The notes beneath the pieces were generated by a model. The model made no database searches, was not told where the DNA came from, and saw only the letters and a list, made by a program, of their open reading frames with translations. Positions 53,652-61,725 of a stretch of DNA of 64,000 nucleotides are shown piece by piece. The DNA is taken from positions 62,001 through 126,000 of the forward strand of contig NZ_VJWE01000002.1 of the NCBI RefSeq assembly GCF_007993815.1, written 5' to 3'. Source of the stretch: Acidovorax delafieldii. GTDB taxonomy: Bacteria; Pseudomonadota; Gammaproteobacteria; Burkholderiales; Burkholderiaceae_C. The position numbers and the translations under genes were made by a program. The stretch's first letter is position 1; each line of letters opens with the position of its first letter.

Positions 53652-54317
53652 ATGTTCAACAACTTCACGCCAGCCATGCTGGATCTGTTTGCTTCGTCGC
53701 TGTGGGAGACGCTCATCATGGTCGGCATCTCCGGTCTGGTGGGCGGCTTGCTGGGGGTGCCGCTGGGCGTGTTCCTGCGCCTGACCGATGACGGCGGGGT
53801 GCTGGAGAACGGCCCGGTCAACAAGCTGGTGGGCTGGCTGGTCAACGCTGTGCGGTCCACGCCCTTCATCATCCTGCTGGTTGCCATCATCCCGTTCACG
53901 CGGCTCATAACCGGCTCGTCCATCGGCACGGCCGCAGCCGTGGTGCCACTGACCATTGCCGCTGCCCCGTTTGTGGCCCGCCTGGTCGAGGCCGCGCTGC
54001 GCGAGGTGGACCACGGCCTGGTCGAAGCCGCGCAGGCCATGGGCGCCACCACCAGCCAGATCGTGTGGAAGGTGCTGCTGCCCGAGGCGCTGCCCGGCAT
54101 CGTGGCGGGCCTGACCATCACGTTTGTGAGCCTGACCGGCTACTCGGCCATGGCCGGTGCCATCGGCGGCGGCGGCCTGGGCGACCTGGGCATCCGCTAC
54201 GGCTACCAGCGCTTTCTGCCCGAGATCATGCTGGCCGTGGTCCTGGTGCTGATCTTCTTTGTGCAGGCCGTGCAAAGCCTGGGCGACTGGGCGGTGCGCA
54301 AGCTGAGCCACCGTTGA
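53652..54317 (+). CDS. metI: D-methionine ABC transporter permease MetI
   Basis: A 221-residue permease with five hydrophobic segments. Family sequences include LWETLIMVGISGLVGGLLGV, VNAVRSTPFIILLVAIIPFT, the coupling helix VEAAQAMGATTSQIVWKVLLP, and GYSAMAGAIGGGGLGDLGIR. It forms the channel of the methionine importer with MetN. No MetQ lipoprotein gene lies next to it in this window; the next plus-strand gene is far away. A dispersed repeat follows its stop. Confidence 0.92.
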   Translation: MFNNFTPAMLDLFASSLWETLIMVGISGLVGGLLGVPLGVFLRLTDDGGVLENGPVNKLVGWLVNAVRSTPFIILLVAIIPFTRLITGSSIGTAAAVVPLTIAAAPFVARLVEAALREVDHGLVEAAQAMGATTSQIVWKVLLPEALPGIVAGLTITFVSLTGYSAMAGAIGGGGLGDLGIRYGYQRFLPEIMLAVVLVLIFFVQAVQSLGDWAVRKLSHR

Positions 54318-54330
54318 GCGGTGAATGATT

Positions 54331-54386
54331 TGCTATTGAATCAATAGCTGCTAGCGCATGATTCACTAGCGCTTGCGGCCTTTTTT
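54331..54386. repeat. Dispersed intergenic palindromic repeat copy with T tract
   Basis: CTATTGAATCAATAGCTGCT, then AGCGCATGATTCACTAGCGC, then TTGCGGCCTTTTTTGC, lies between convergent metI and GNAT genes. The T run after GCGGCC makes it look like a terminator for metI. It is the best-preserved copy of the family. Confidence 0.75.
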
Positions 54387-54475
54387 GCTTCCAACCCACG
54401 CGGGGAGGCACTGCGGGGGGCTCTGCGCTGGTCCTGGCTCTCTCGCACCCTCTAGGAGAGGTGCAGAAGCCAATC

Positions 54476-55255
54476 TCAGCCCGGCACCCGGTAGTGGTAG
54501 CCGTAGGCCGTCTTGAACCCCATCGATTCATACAGCCGCAGCGCAGGCGTGTTCTGCGCCCGCACCTGCAGGTAGGCGCTGGTCGCACCGGCCTCGGCGC
54601 CCCAGTGCAGCAGCGCCTGCACCAGCGCGCGCCCGCGTCCGCCGCCCCGGTGTTCAGGCGCCACAGCCAGGTCGTACAGGCCCACCGCGCCGCGCTCCAG
54701 CACCGCCAGGCCAAAGCCCACGGCGTGGCCCTGGGCGTCGTGTTGCAGCGCATAGCCCACCGGGTGGGCGATGGCGTCGAGGATGCTGCGGTGCAGGTTG
54801 CGGTGGTGCGGCGCCACGCCGTTGGCCGCCGCAAAACCTTCCAGCCACGCGGGCGATGGCGAAGTGCTGACCACGGTGCTGTCATCTGGCCGAGGCACCG
54901 CGCCCGGCGCCAGCAGCCGGTGCAGGACCAGCGAGGGGTCAAAGTGCTGGTAGCCCGCGTCCGCCAGCTCCTGGTCGGCCTCGGCCGGGGCCAGGGGGGA
55001 GATGCGGAACACGGCGGGCAAACCATGCCGCGCATACAGCGCTGCCGCCGCCTCGCGCACGCCGTCAAACGGCGCGCCGGGCACCAGCGCGTTGACCGAG
55101 TTGGCGCGCTTGGTGTAGCCGCCCGACAGCCGGAACACCCAGCCCCGGTGAAACACCGTCTGGTGCGCGGGCCAGGCGTTGAAGGCGCGCTCTTCCAGCG
55201 CGCGGACGAGGGCAACGGGTGCTGTGTGGGCAATGGAGGCGGCGGTGTCGGTCAT
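54476..55255 (-). CDS. GNAT-family N-acetyltransferase
   Basis: A 259-residue acetyl-CoA-dependent acetyltransferase. The C-terminal GNAT domain has LYDLAVAPEHRGGGRGRALVQ (acetyl-CoA pyrophosphate loop at RGGGRG) and ALRLYESMGFKTAYGYHYR. The N-terminal 120 residues form a degenerate second GNAT-like half. The ATG at 55255 was preferred to one at 55285. Substrate unknown. It lies downstream of the Bug receptor on the same strand but 86 bp away. Confidence 0.82.
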   Translation of the reverse strand: MTDTAASIAHTAPVALVRALEERAFNAWPAHQTVFHRGWVFRLSGGYTKRANSVNALVPGAPFDGVREAAAALYARHGLPAVFRISPLAPAEADQELADAGYQHFDPSLVLHRLLAPGAVPRPDDSTVVSTSPSPAWLEGFAAANGVAPHHRNLHRSILDAIAHPVGYALQHDAQGHAVGFGLAVLERGAVGLYDLAVAPEHRGGGRGRALVQALLHWGAEAGATSAYLQVRAQNTPALRLYESMGFKTAYGYHYRVPG

Positions 55256-55341
55256 CGCAGGTTTATACCAACCCACCTTGACCATTCAACTCGCCAGCCA
55301 CCCTGTGCGACAACTCTTTGCAACCGCTCTTTGCCACCGGG

Positions 55342-56376
55342 TCAGTCGGTGGTGATCTTGTTGTCGGCCACCAGCTTGGCAAAACGTGCGGTGTCGGCCG
55401 CAATCTGTTCGGCCATCTGCGCGGGGGTGTTGCCGATGGGTTCGGCGCCAATGTCGTGCATGCGCTTTTGAAAATCGGGCGACTGAATGACCTTGACCAT
55501 TTCGGTGTTCAGCCGCGCCACCACATCGGCGGGCGTGCGGGCGGGGGCCAGCACACCAAACCAGGTGCCGATGTCAAAGCCCGCAAAGCCGCTTTCTTGC
55601 AGCGTGGGCACGTCGGGCAGGGTGGACGAGCGCTTGGCCGTGGTCACCGCCAGGGCGCGCAGCTTGCCCGCCTTGATGTGCGGCAGAACGGGTGTGACGG
55701 TGTCGAACGACATCGACACCTGCCCGCCCAGCAGGTCGGTGGTGAGCGGGCCGCTGCCCTTGTAGGGCACATGCAGCAGGGGCTGGCCGATGGACGTGGC
55801 GAATTGCGTGCCGATCAGGTGCTGCGCCGTGCCCGCGCCGTTGGAGCCGTAGGAGAACTTGTTGGGCGTGGCCTTGATCAGCGCCACCAGTTCCTTCACG
55901 TCCTTGGCGGGCGTGGCCGCACTCACAGCCAGCACGTTGGGCACCAGCGCCACGGTGGTGATGGGTGCAAAACTCTTTTGAAAGTCGTAGTTGAGCTTTT
56001 TGTACACGCTCGTTGCAATGGTGTGGTGCACCGCGCCCATCAGCAGCGTGTAGCCGTCGGCAGGGGCCTTGGCCACGTAGTCGGCCCCGATGGTGGCACC
56101 CGCGCCGCCCCGGTTTTCCACGATCACGGGCTGGCCCAGGGCTGTGCCCAGTTTTTCGCCCAGCGCGCGTGCCAGCACATCGGTAGTGCCGCCGGCCGCA
56201 AAGGGCACAACGATGGTGACGGGCTTGGCCGGCCAGGCCTGCGCGTGCGCCGGTGCGCTGGGCAGGGCACAGGCAGCGCCAGCCAGGGCGGCCAGCGCCA
56301 GCAGGTGGTGCCGGCGTGTGGAGGGCGTTGTGGGCGGCGTTGACGGTGGGTGGTGGGGGGTTGCAATGCGTGGCAT
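55342..56376 (-). CDS. Bug-family tripartite tricarboxylate transporter receptor
   Basis: A 344-residue periplasmic receptor. A Pro/Thr-rich start leads into a signal peptide ending near AHAQ (residue 46). The mature part shows VTIVVPFAAGGTTDVLARALG, NRGGAGATIGADYVAKAPADG and the C-terminal ARTPADVVARLN of the Bug/TctC family. Lying 3' of ttuC-ttuD on the same strand, it probably captures tartrate or a related hydroxyacid; membrane partners are not visible. Confidence 0.9.
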   Translation of the reverse strand: MPRIATPHHPPSTPPTTPSTRRHHLLALAALAGAACALPSAPAHAQAWPAKPVTIVVPFAAGGTTDVLARALGEKLGTALGQPVIVENRGGAGATIGADYVAKAPADGYTLLMGAVHHTIATSVYKKLNYDFQKSFAPITTVALVPNVLAVSAATPAKDVKELVALIKATPNKFSYGSNGAGTAQHLIGTQFATSIGQPLLHVPYKGSGPLTTDLLGGQVSMSFDTVTPVLPHIKAGKLRALAVTTAKRSSTLPDVPTLQESGFAGFDIGTWFGVLAPARTPADVVARLNTEMVKVIQSPDFQKRMHDIGAEPIGNTPAQMAEQIAADTARFAKLVADNKITTD

Positions 56377-56437
56377 GGTTGTCTCCGTTGGGTTGTGTTT
56401 CTTGTGGTTGCTGGGCTAGGGACGTCGGTGCATGGCG

Positions 56438-57742
56438 TCAGCCCGTGGCTGCGATCAGGATCGCGCGGAAGTCGTTGACGTTGGTGCCCGTGGGCCCGGT
56501 GACCACGGCGTCGCCCTGCGCGCCAAAAAAGGAGTGGGCGTCGTGTGCGTCCAGCGCCACGGTGGCGTGTTGGCCCAGCGCGGCGGCGCGCTCCAGCGTG
56601 TCGGGCGTGGCGATGGCGCCTGCCACGGGCTCCAGGCCATCGATTCCATCGGTGTCTCCGGCCAATGCGTACACGCCGGGCAAGCCCTTGAGCGACAGGG
56701 CCAGGGACAGCAGGCATTCCACATTGCGCCCGCCGCGCCCCGGGGTTGGCATGGCTTGCCCTGGGGCCGGTGTGCGCAGGGTGACAGTGCTCTCGCCGCC
56801 ACTCAGCAGCACGCGGTGCCGTGGTGACGGGGTCTTGGCGGCGTAGCGGGCGACACCGGCCAGCACGGTGCCCATGTCGCGGGCTTCGCCCTCCAGTGCA
56901 TCGCCGAGCAGCGTGGGCTCGATGCCCGCCTGGCGCGCCACCTGGGCGGCTGCCTGCAGGGCCAGGTCGGGCGTGGCAATGACGTGGGTGGTGATGGGGC
57001 CCAGCCGGGTGTCGCCGGGCTTGATGCTTTCGCTGGCGGCAGTGTCCAGTGCGGCCAGTACGGCGGGTGGCAGCGCAATGCGGTAGCGCTGCAAGATGGC
57101 CAGCGCCTGTGCGCGGGTGGTCGGGTCGGCCACAGTGGGGCCCGAGGCCACGTCCAGCGGGTCGTCGCCCGGCACATCGGACATCACCAGGTTGACCACG
57201 CGGGCAGGGCTGCAGGCCAGGGCCAGCCGCCCGCCCTTGACGGCCGAGAGGTGGCGCCGCACACAGTTCATCTCGCCGATGCTGGCGCCGCTGCGCAGCA
57301 GGGCCTGGTTGAGCGCCTGCTTGTCGGCCAGCGTGACCCCCGGCAATGGCAAGGGCAGTAGCGCCGAGCCGCCGCCCGACCACAGGCCAATCACCAGGTC
57401 GTCTGCTGTGAGGCCCGCCACTGCGGCCAGCATCTGCTGCGCGGCCGCCAGGCCCGCCGCATCGGGCACGGGGTGGGCAGCCTCCAGCACGCGGATGTGC
57501 TGGCAGGCGGCAGCATGCCCGTAGCGTGTGACCACCACGCCAGAGAGCGGCGTGGGCCAGTGGGCCTCCAGCACCTGCGCCATCTGCGCCGATGCCTTGC
57601 CCGCGCCGATCACCACCGTGCGGCCCGGGGGCGGGGCAGGCAGGTGCGGCGGCAGGCATATCGCGGGCTGCGCGGATGCGATGGCGGCGTCGAACATGCT
57701 GCGCAGCCAGTGGCGGGCCTGGGTGTCGATGTGTGTGCTCAT
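56438..57742 (-). CDS. ttuD: Glycerate 2-kinase/hydroxypyruvate reductase TtuD
   Basis: A 434-residue protein of the GCK (DUF4147 plus MOFRL) family. Seen: VVIGAGKASAQMAQ near residue 44, GLWSGGGSALLPLP, the SDVPGDDPLDVASGPT active-site region, and a C-terminal MOFRL-type motif GGRNVECLLSLAL with GTDG-like AGDTDGIDG. Members were named hydroxypyruvate reductases in Agrobacterium vitis ttu loci but most are glycerate 2-kinases. It lies 41 bp after ttuC and uses the ATG at 57742. Confidence 0.88.
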   Translation of the reverse strand: MSTHIDTQARHWLRSMFDAAIASAQPAICLPPHLPAPPPGRTVVIGAGKASAQMAQVLEAHWPTPLSGVVVTRYGHAAACQHIRVLEAAHPVPDAAGLAAAQQMLAAVAGLTADDLVIGLWSGGGSALLPLPLPGVTLADKQALNQALLRSGASIGEMNCVRRHLSAVKGGRLALACSPARVVNLVMSDVPGDDPLDVASGPTVADPTTRAQALAILQRYRIALPPAVLAALDTAASESIKPGDTRLGPITTHVIATPDLALQAAAQVARQAGIEPTLLGDALEGEARDMGTVLAGVARYAAKTPSPRHRVLLSGGESTVTLRTPAPGQAMPTPGRGGRNVECLLSLALSLKGLPGVYALAGDTDGIDGLEPVAGAIATPDTLERAAALGQHATVALDAHDAHSFFGAQGDAVVTGPTGTNVNDFRAILIAATG

Positions 57743-57783
57743 CGGGGTGTGGGGCAGGGCGCAGTGCGTTGGGGCCACGCAGC

Positions 57784-58872
57784 TCAGGCGGCCTTTTGCA
57801 ACTGCGTGCTGCCGATCAGCGCGCACACGGCGTCGGTCACCTGCGCCGTGGTGGCCGTGCCGCCCAGGTCGCGGGTGTGCAGGGCCGGGTTGGCGGTGAC
57901 CTGTTCGATGGCTTGCATCACGGCGCGGGCGGCATCCACCTCGCCCAGGTGCTCCAGCAGCATCACCACCGACCAGAAGGTGCCAATGGGGTTGGCCAGG
58001 CCTTTGCCCATGATGTCGAATGCTGAGCCGTGGATGGGCTCGAACATGCTGGGGTAGCGGCGCTCGGGGTCGATGTTGCCGGTGGGCGCAATGCCCAGGC
58101 TGCCCGCCAGCGCGGCGGCCAGGTCGCTGAGGATGTCAGCGTGCAGGTTGGTGGCGACGATGGTGTCGAGCGTGGCGGGGCGGTTGACCATGCGGGCCGT
58201 GGCGGCGTCGACGAGCTCCTTGTCCCACTTCACATCGGGGAACTCGGTGGCCACCTGCGCGGCAATCTCGTCCCACATCACCATGGCATGGCGCTGGGCG
58301 TTGCTCTTGGTGATGACGGTGAGCAGCTTGCGGGGGCGGGATTGGGCCAGGCGGAAGGCGTAGCGCAGGATGCGTTCCACCCCCACGCGGGTCATGATGG
58401 ACACATCGGTCGCCGCCTCGATGGGATGGCCCTGGTGCACGCGGCCGCCCACGCCCGAGTATTCGCCCTCGGAATTTTCGCGCACGATGACCCAGTCCAG
58501 GTCCTTGGGCGTGCAGCGTTTCAGGGGCGCATCAATGCCCGGGAGGATGCGCGTGGGCCGCACGTTGGCGTACTGATCGAACCCCTGGCAGATCTTCAGG
58601 CGCAGGCCCCACAGCGTGATGTGGTCGGGGATGTCCGGGTCGCCCGCTGAGCCGAACAGGATGGCGTCCTTGCCGCGCAGCGCATCGAGCCCGTCAACCG
58701 GCATCATGATGCCGTGGGCGCGGTACCAGTCGCCGCCCCAGCCGAAGTTTTCGAACTGGAACTGCAGGCCCGCATGGCGGGCGGCCAGGGCTTCGAGCAC
58801 GCGCTGGCCGGCGGGAATCACTTCCTTGCCGATGCCGTCTCCGGGGATGGTGGCGATTTGGTAGGTTTTCAT
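57784..58872 (-). CDS. ttuC: Tartrate dehydrogenase/decarboxylase (D-malate dehydrogenase) TtuC
   Basis: A 362-residue NAD- and Mn-dependent beta-decarboxylating dehydrogenase of the isocitrate/isopropylmalate family. Seen: IATIPGDGIGKEVIP at the N-terminus, VIVRENSEGEYSG with the substrate Arg/Tyr region, TKSNAQRHAMVMWDE, and MFEPIHGSAFDIMGKG. Tartrate dehydrogenases convert tartrate to oxaloglycolate and then to glycerate or hydroxypyruvate, which TtuD would handle. First gene of the minus-strand tartrate operon and divergent from a TtuA-like LysR. Confidence 0.9.
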   Translation of the reverse strand: MKTYQIATIPGDGIGKEVIPAGQRVLEALAARHAGLQFQFENFGWGGDWYRAHGIMMPVDGLDALRGKDAILFGSAGDPDIPDHITLWGLRLKICQGFDQYANVRPTRILPGIDAPLKRCTPKDLDWVIVRENSEGEYSGVGGRVHQGHPIEAATDVSIMTRVGVERILRYAFRLAQSRPRKLLTVITKSNAQRHAMVMWDEIAAQVATEFPDVKWDKELVDAATARMVNRPATLDTIVATNLHADILSDLAAALAGSLGIAPTGNIDPERRYPSMFEPIHGSAFDIMGKGLANPIGTFWSVVMLLEHLGEVDAARAVMQAIEQVTANPALHTRDLGGTATTAQVTDAVCALIGSTQLQKAA

Positions 58873-59009
58873 GAAGGTCTTTGGTCTTGGTGTGTGAAAG
58901 CGTCGGGGAAGGCCTGTGGGGATGTCGGGCCGCGAAAAGCGGGTGGAACAAAAACAGTGAGAGCGACTGTAGGCATCCGCTCGTTGTAAAAACGGCGCTC
59001 AAGTGAATC

Positions 59010-59031
59010 TATCGTTAACCTGCAGTTGATA
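59010..59031. promoter_or_regulatory. Putative LysR operator in ttuC/regulator gap
   Basis: TATCGTTAACCTGCAGTTGA followed by TA has TATC and GATA as inverted ends and lies just before the regulator start, a usual place for a LysR recognition site that controls both divergent promoters. Confidence 0.35.
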
Positions 59032-59039
59032 ATGCGGCG

Positions 59040-60014
59040 ATGAGCTCTACCATCCAGCCCGCAGAACTGGGCTTCTTCTCGGCACTGGCGGCCAGCCCCA
59101 GCCTGAGCGCCGCCGGGCGCGAAATGGGTGTCTCCACCGCCGCCGTGAGCAAACACCTGGCGCGGATGGAAAAGCGCCTGGGTGTGGTGCTCATCAACCG
59201 CACCACCCGGCGCATGAGCCTTACGCCCGAGGGCGAGCTGCTGCTGGAGCACGCGCGCCGCATCCTGCGCGAGATCGATGCGCTGGACGAACTCATCGTG
59301 CAGTCCAAGGCCAGCCCCAAGGGCCTGCTGCGCGTGAATGCCACGCTGGGTTTTGGCCGCATGCACATAGCGCCCGTGATCTCGGACTTTGTGCGCCAGT
59401 ACCCCGAGGTGGATGTGCAGCTGCAGCTGTCGGTGCACCCGCCACCGATCACCGACGATGCCTACGACGTGTGCGTGCGTTTTGGCGAGCCGCCCGACGG
59501 CCGCGTGATTGCCCGCCGCATGGCACCCAACCGGCGCGTGCTGTGCGCCGCACCCGCCTACCTAGAGCAGCATGGCAGGCCCCGCGTGCCGCGCGACCTG
59601 ATGGAGCACCAGTGCATCGGCATCCGCCAGGGCGACGAGGCCTACGGCCTGTGGCGCCTGACCACCGGGCGTGGCAGCAAGGCGCACACCGAGTCGATCA
59701 AGATCACCGGCAACCTCACCACTAATGACGGAGAGATCGCTGTGCTGTGGGCGCTGCAGGGCCACGGCATCGTGATGCGCGCCGAGTGGGACGTGAACCG
59801 CCATCTGGCCCAGGGCCTGCTGGAGCCCGTGCTGCCGCAGTACCACACGCCTGCGGCCGACATCTACGCGGTGTACCCGCAGCGGCACCAGTTTTCGACG
59901 CGGGTGCAGGCGTTTGTGGGGTTCCTGGCCGAGGCATTGGCCGCGTCAGGCTCGCTGGCAGGAGTGGGCGTGGGTGGCCGCATGGACAAGCGGCGGGCCG
60001 CGCGGGTTTCTTGA
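59040..60014 (+). CDS. TtuA-like LysR-family regulator
   Basis: A 324-residue LysR protein. The HTH is at about residues 8-66 (LGFFSALAASPSLSAAGREM, then VSTAAVSKHLARMEKRLG), followed by RTTRRMSLTPEGELLLEHA. It is divergent from ttuC-ttuD-Bug and so probably activates tartrate utilisation, as ttuA does in Agrobacterium vitis. The basic C-terminus (MDKRRAARVS) is a short extension beyond the usual effector domain. Confidence 0.86.
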   Translation: MSSTIQPAELGFFSALAASPSLSAAGREMGVSTAAVSKHLARMEKRLGVVLINRTTRRMSLTPEGELLLEHARRILREIDALDELIVQSKASPKGLLRVNATLGFGRMHIAPVISDFVRQYPEVDVQLQLSVHPPPITDDAYDVCVRFGEPPDGRVIARRMAPNRRVLCAAPAYLEQHGRPRVPRDLMEHQCIGIRQGDEAYGLWRLTTGRGSKAHTESIKITGNLTTNDGEIAVLWALQGHGIVMRAEWDVNRHLAQGLLEPVLPQYHTPAADIYAVYPQRHQFSTRVQAFVGFLAEALAASGSLAGVGVGGRMDKRRAARVS

Positions 60015-60125
60015 TATGGTGGGTGGCGCGCAGGCCGTTGCCGGGTTAGGGTGTCGCCAAGGCATTCTGTGATGCCTCTATGCCCCTCGGACCTGTACCT
60101 GGCTTTCATTGCCCCTGCTTTGCCC

Positions 60126-60713
60126 ATGAAAACGTTATTGCCGCTCGTCCCCCCGCTGTTGGTTGCCCTGTTTGCCGGGCCTGCGCAGGCCGCCGATTCG
60201 CAGGTGGCCGCCGATTGGTCCCTGTCCGCCGATGGTGCTTATGTGTTGGACCAGCGTGCCGGCCTGGCCTGGCCACGCTGTGTGGAGGGCATGCAATGGA
60301 CCGGCAAAACCTGCACGGGCCAGCCCCTGCTGCTGGACCGTGCTGAGGCCACGGCTCTGGCCTCTGACCGCTGGAAGGCCGAGGGTGTGGGCTGGCGCCT
60401 GCCCCGTGCGACAGAGCTGCAGCGGTTGGTGGACAAGGCGCTGTCGCCCCCGGGCCTCAACCCCCTCCTTTTCCCTGCGGCGCCGGGCCAGTGGCACTGG
60501 ACGTCCACCGCCAACGTGAGCGCGCCCAGCGTCAACCAGTACACCTACGGCAACATCGCCCAGAGCCGGGCGGGTGATGGCGCGCGGCAGGCGGCCATGA
60601 TCAACGGCTGGGCGGTGAACCTGTCCACCGGCGAGGCGCGCGGCGATGCCGCGCGGGCCAGCAAGCTGCCGGTGCGGCTGGTGCGGCCGATGCCGGTGGG
60701 GGCCGCCAAATAG
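60126..60713 (+). CDS. Secreted DUF1566 (Lcl-like) protein
   Basis: A 195-residue exported protein with a Sec signal peptide (cut near AQAAD, residue 22). The body is a DUF1566 domain: VLDQRAGLAWPRCVEG, LDRAEATALA, WRLPRATELQRLVDK and the terminal LPVRLVRP. Cysteines in RCVEG and KTCTG could form a disulfide. Function unknown; some members are collagen- or adhesin-associated. The ATG at 60126 begins the signal peptide. It converges with the decarboxylase-family gene. Confidence 0.8.
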   Translation: MKTLLPLVPPLLVALFAGPAQAADSQVAADWSLSADGAYVLDQRAGLAWPRCVEGMQWTGKTCTGQPLLLDRAEATALASDRWKAEGVGWRLPRATELQRLVDKALSPPGLNPLLFPAAPGQWHWTSTANVSAPSVNQYTYGNIAQSRAGDGARQAAMINGWAVNLSTGEARGDAARASKLPVRLVRPMPVGAAK

Positions 60714-60768
60714 GCGGTCGCCTCGCTGCAGTCGTAGCAGGCAGGACAGGGCGGGGCGGCAGGGCGCT

Positions 60769-61170
60769 TCAAGCGGCCTCTGGTTGTGCGTCGGCCGCTG
60801 CAAACACCTCGCGTGCCGCGGCCAGTCCGTTGAGCGCGGCCGGAAAGCCTGCGTACACCGCCATTTGCATCAGCACCTCCACGACCTCTTCGCGGGTGAC
60901 GCCCACATTGAGCGCCGCCTGCAAATGCACCTTGAGCTGTGGCGTGGCGTTGCCCAGCGCGGTCAGTGCGGCGATGACTGCAATCTCGCGGCTGCGCAGA
61001 TCGAGTCCGGGGTGCGAATAGATGTCGCCAAACGGAAACTCGATCAGGTAACGTGCAAAGTCGGGGGCGATGTCGGCCAGGCTGGCGACGACACGCTCAC
61101 CCGCGTGGCCGTCGATTTCGCGCAGCTTGGCGAGGCCCTGGAGATAGCGGGGTTGGGTTTGGGGGGACAT
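60769..61170 (-). CDS. Carboxymuconolactone decarboxylase family protein
   Basis: A 133-residue alpha-helical protein of the CMD/AhpD-like family. The motif LDLRSREIAVIAALTALGNA and the HLQAALNVGVTREEVVEVLMQM helix are typical; the CxxC of AhpD peroxidases is absent, so it is closer to gamma-carboxymuconolactone decarboxylase. AAGGAAG precedes the ATG at 61170. Its 5' end lies inside the MerR gene in another frame (74 bp overlap), so expression is tied to that regulator. Confidence 0.87.
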   Translation of the reverse strand: MSPQTQPRYLQGLAKLREIDGHAGERVVASLADIAPDFARYLIEFPFGDIYSHPGLDLRSREIAVIAALTALGNATPQLKVHLQAALNVGVTREEVVEVLMQMAVYAGFPAALNGLAAAREVFAAADAQPEAA

Positions 61171-61576
61171 GGGCGCTTCCTTGGTGGGTGGATGACGGGG
61201 TGGACCGAAGGGACGCTTCCAGGCCCTGGTAGTGCGCGATCTTGGCTTGCAGCGCCTGTGCGGCTTGCTGCATCGTGGTGATCGTTGCCAGCACCTGCGC
61301 CAGGTGCTGTTCCAGCAACTGGCGCCGCTCGGGGGCGGTGGCGTTCCCTTCGCTGCGCAGCCGCGCAAAGGCCTGCATCTGCCCGATGGGCATCTGGGTC
61401 TCGCGCAGGCGCAGCAGGAATCCGATCCATTCCATGTCCGACGCCGCATAGCGGCGCTGGCCACCGGGTGCACGGGCTACCGGCGCAATCAAACCGGCGC
61501 GCTCGTAGTAGCGCAGGGTGTGTGCGGTCAGGCCGGTGCGTCTGGCGACTTCGGCAATGGGGAGGAGGGATGCCAT
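61097..61576 (-). CDS. MerR-family transcriptional regulator (NmlR/AdhR-like)
   Basis: A 159-residue MerR regulator. The winged HTH is at residues 5-70 (IAEVARRTGLTAHTLRYYER, then GQRRYAASDMEWIGFLLRLR), followed by a dimerisation coiled coil (about 80-120). The C-terminal 35 residues, rich in Pro, Ser and Arg, overlap the start of the next gene and are probably not a folded domain. Cys residues of the metal-sensing type are absent, suggesting an aldehyde/electrophile or other small-molecule signal. A typical 19 bp-spaced MerR promoter precedes it. Confidence 0.87.
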   Translation of the reverse strand: MASLLPIAEVARRTGLTAHTLRYYERAGLIAPVARAPGGQRRYAASDMEWIGFLLRLRETQMPIGQMQAFARLRSEGNATAPERRQLLEQHLAQVLATITTMQQAAQALQAKIAHYQGLEASLRSTPSSTHQGSAHVPPNPTPLSPGPRQAARNRRPRG

Positions 61577-61583
61577 GGGAACG

Positions 61584-61614
61584 ATTCTGAAAGTTGGAGT
61601 GCACTCTAAGTCAA
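61584..61614 (-). promoter_or_regulatory. MerR-type promoter with 19-bp spacer and operator palindrome
   Basis: On the minus strand TTGACT (61614-61609) and CAGAAT (61589-61584) are 19 bp apart. Between them lies the palindrome AGAGTGCACTCC, the CTTGAC-TAGAGTGCACTC arrangement familiar from NmlR/AdhR-type regulators. The overlong spacer is corrected by MerR activators twisting the DNA. Confidence 0.8.
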
Positions 61615-61725
61615 GCACTGAATCGCTCCAACGTGACAAGGGGTCGCAACAGGCCGCTGTCTAACCCTTGTTCGTATTCGCAGCCTCGTGATCTCTAGCC
61701 ACCCGCGTGCTTGCAAGCAGTCTCT

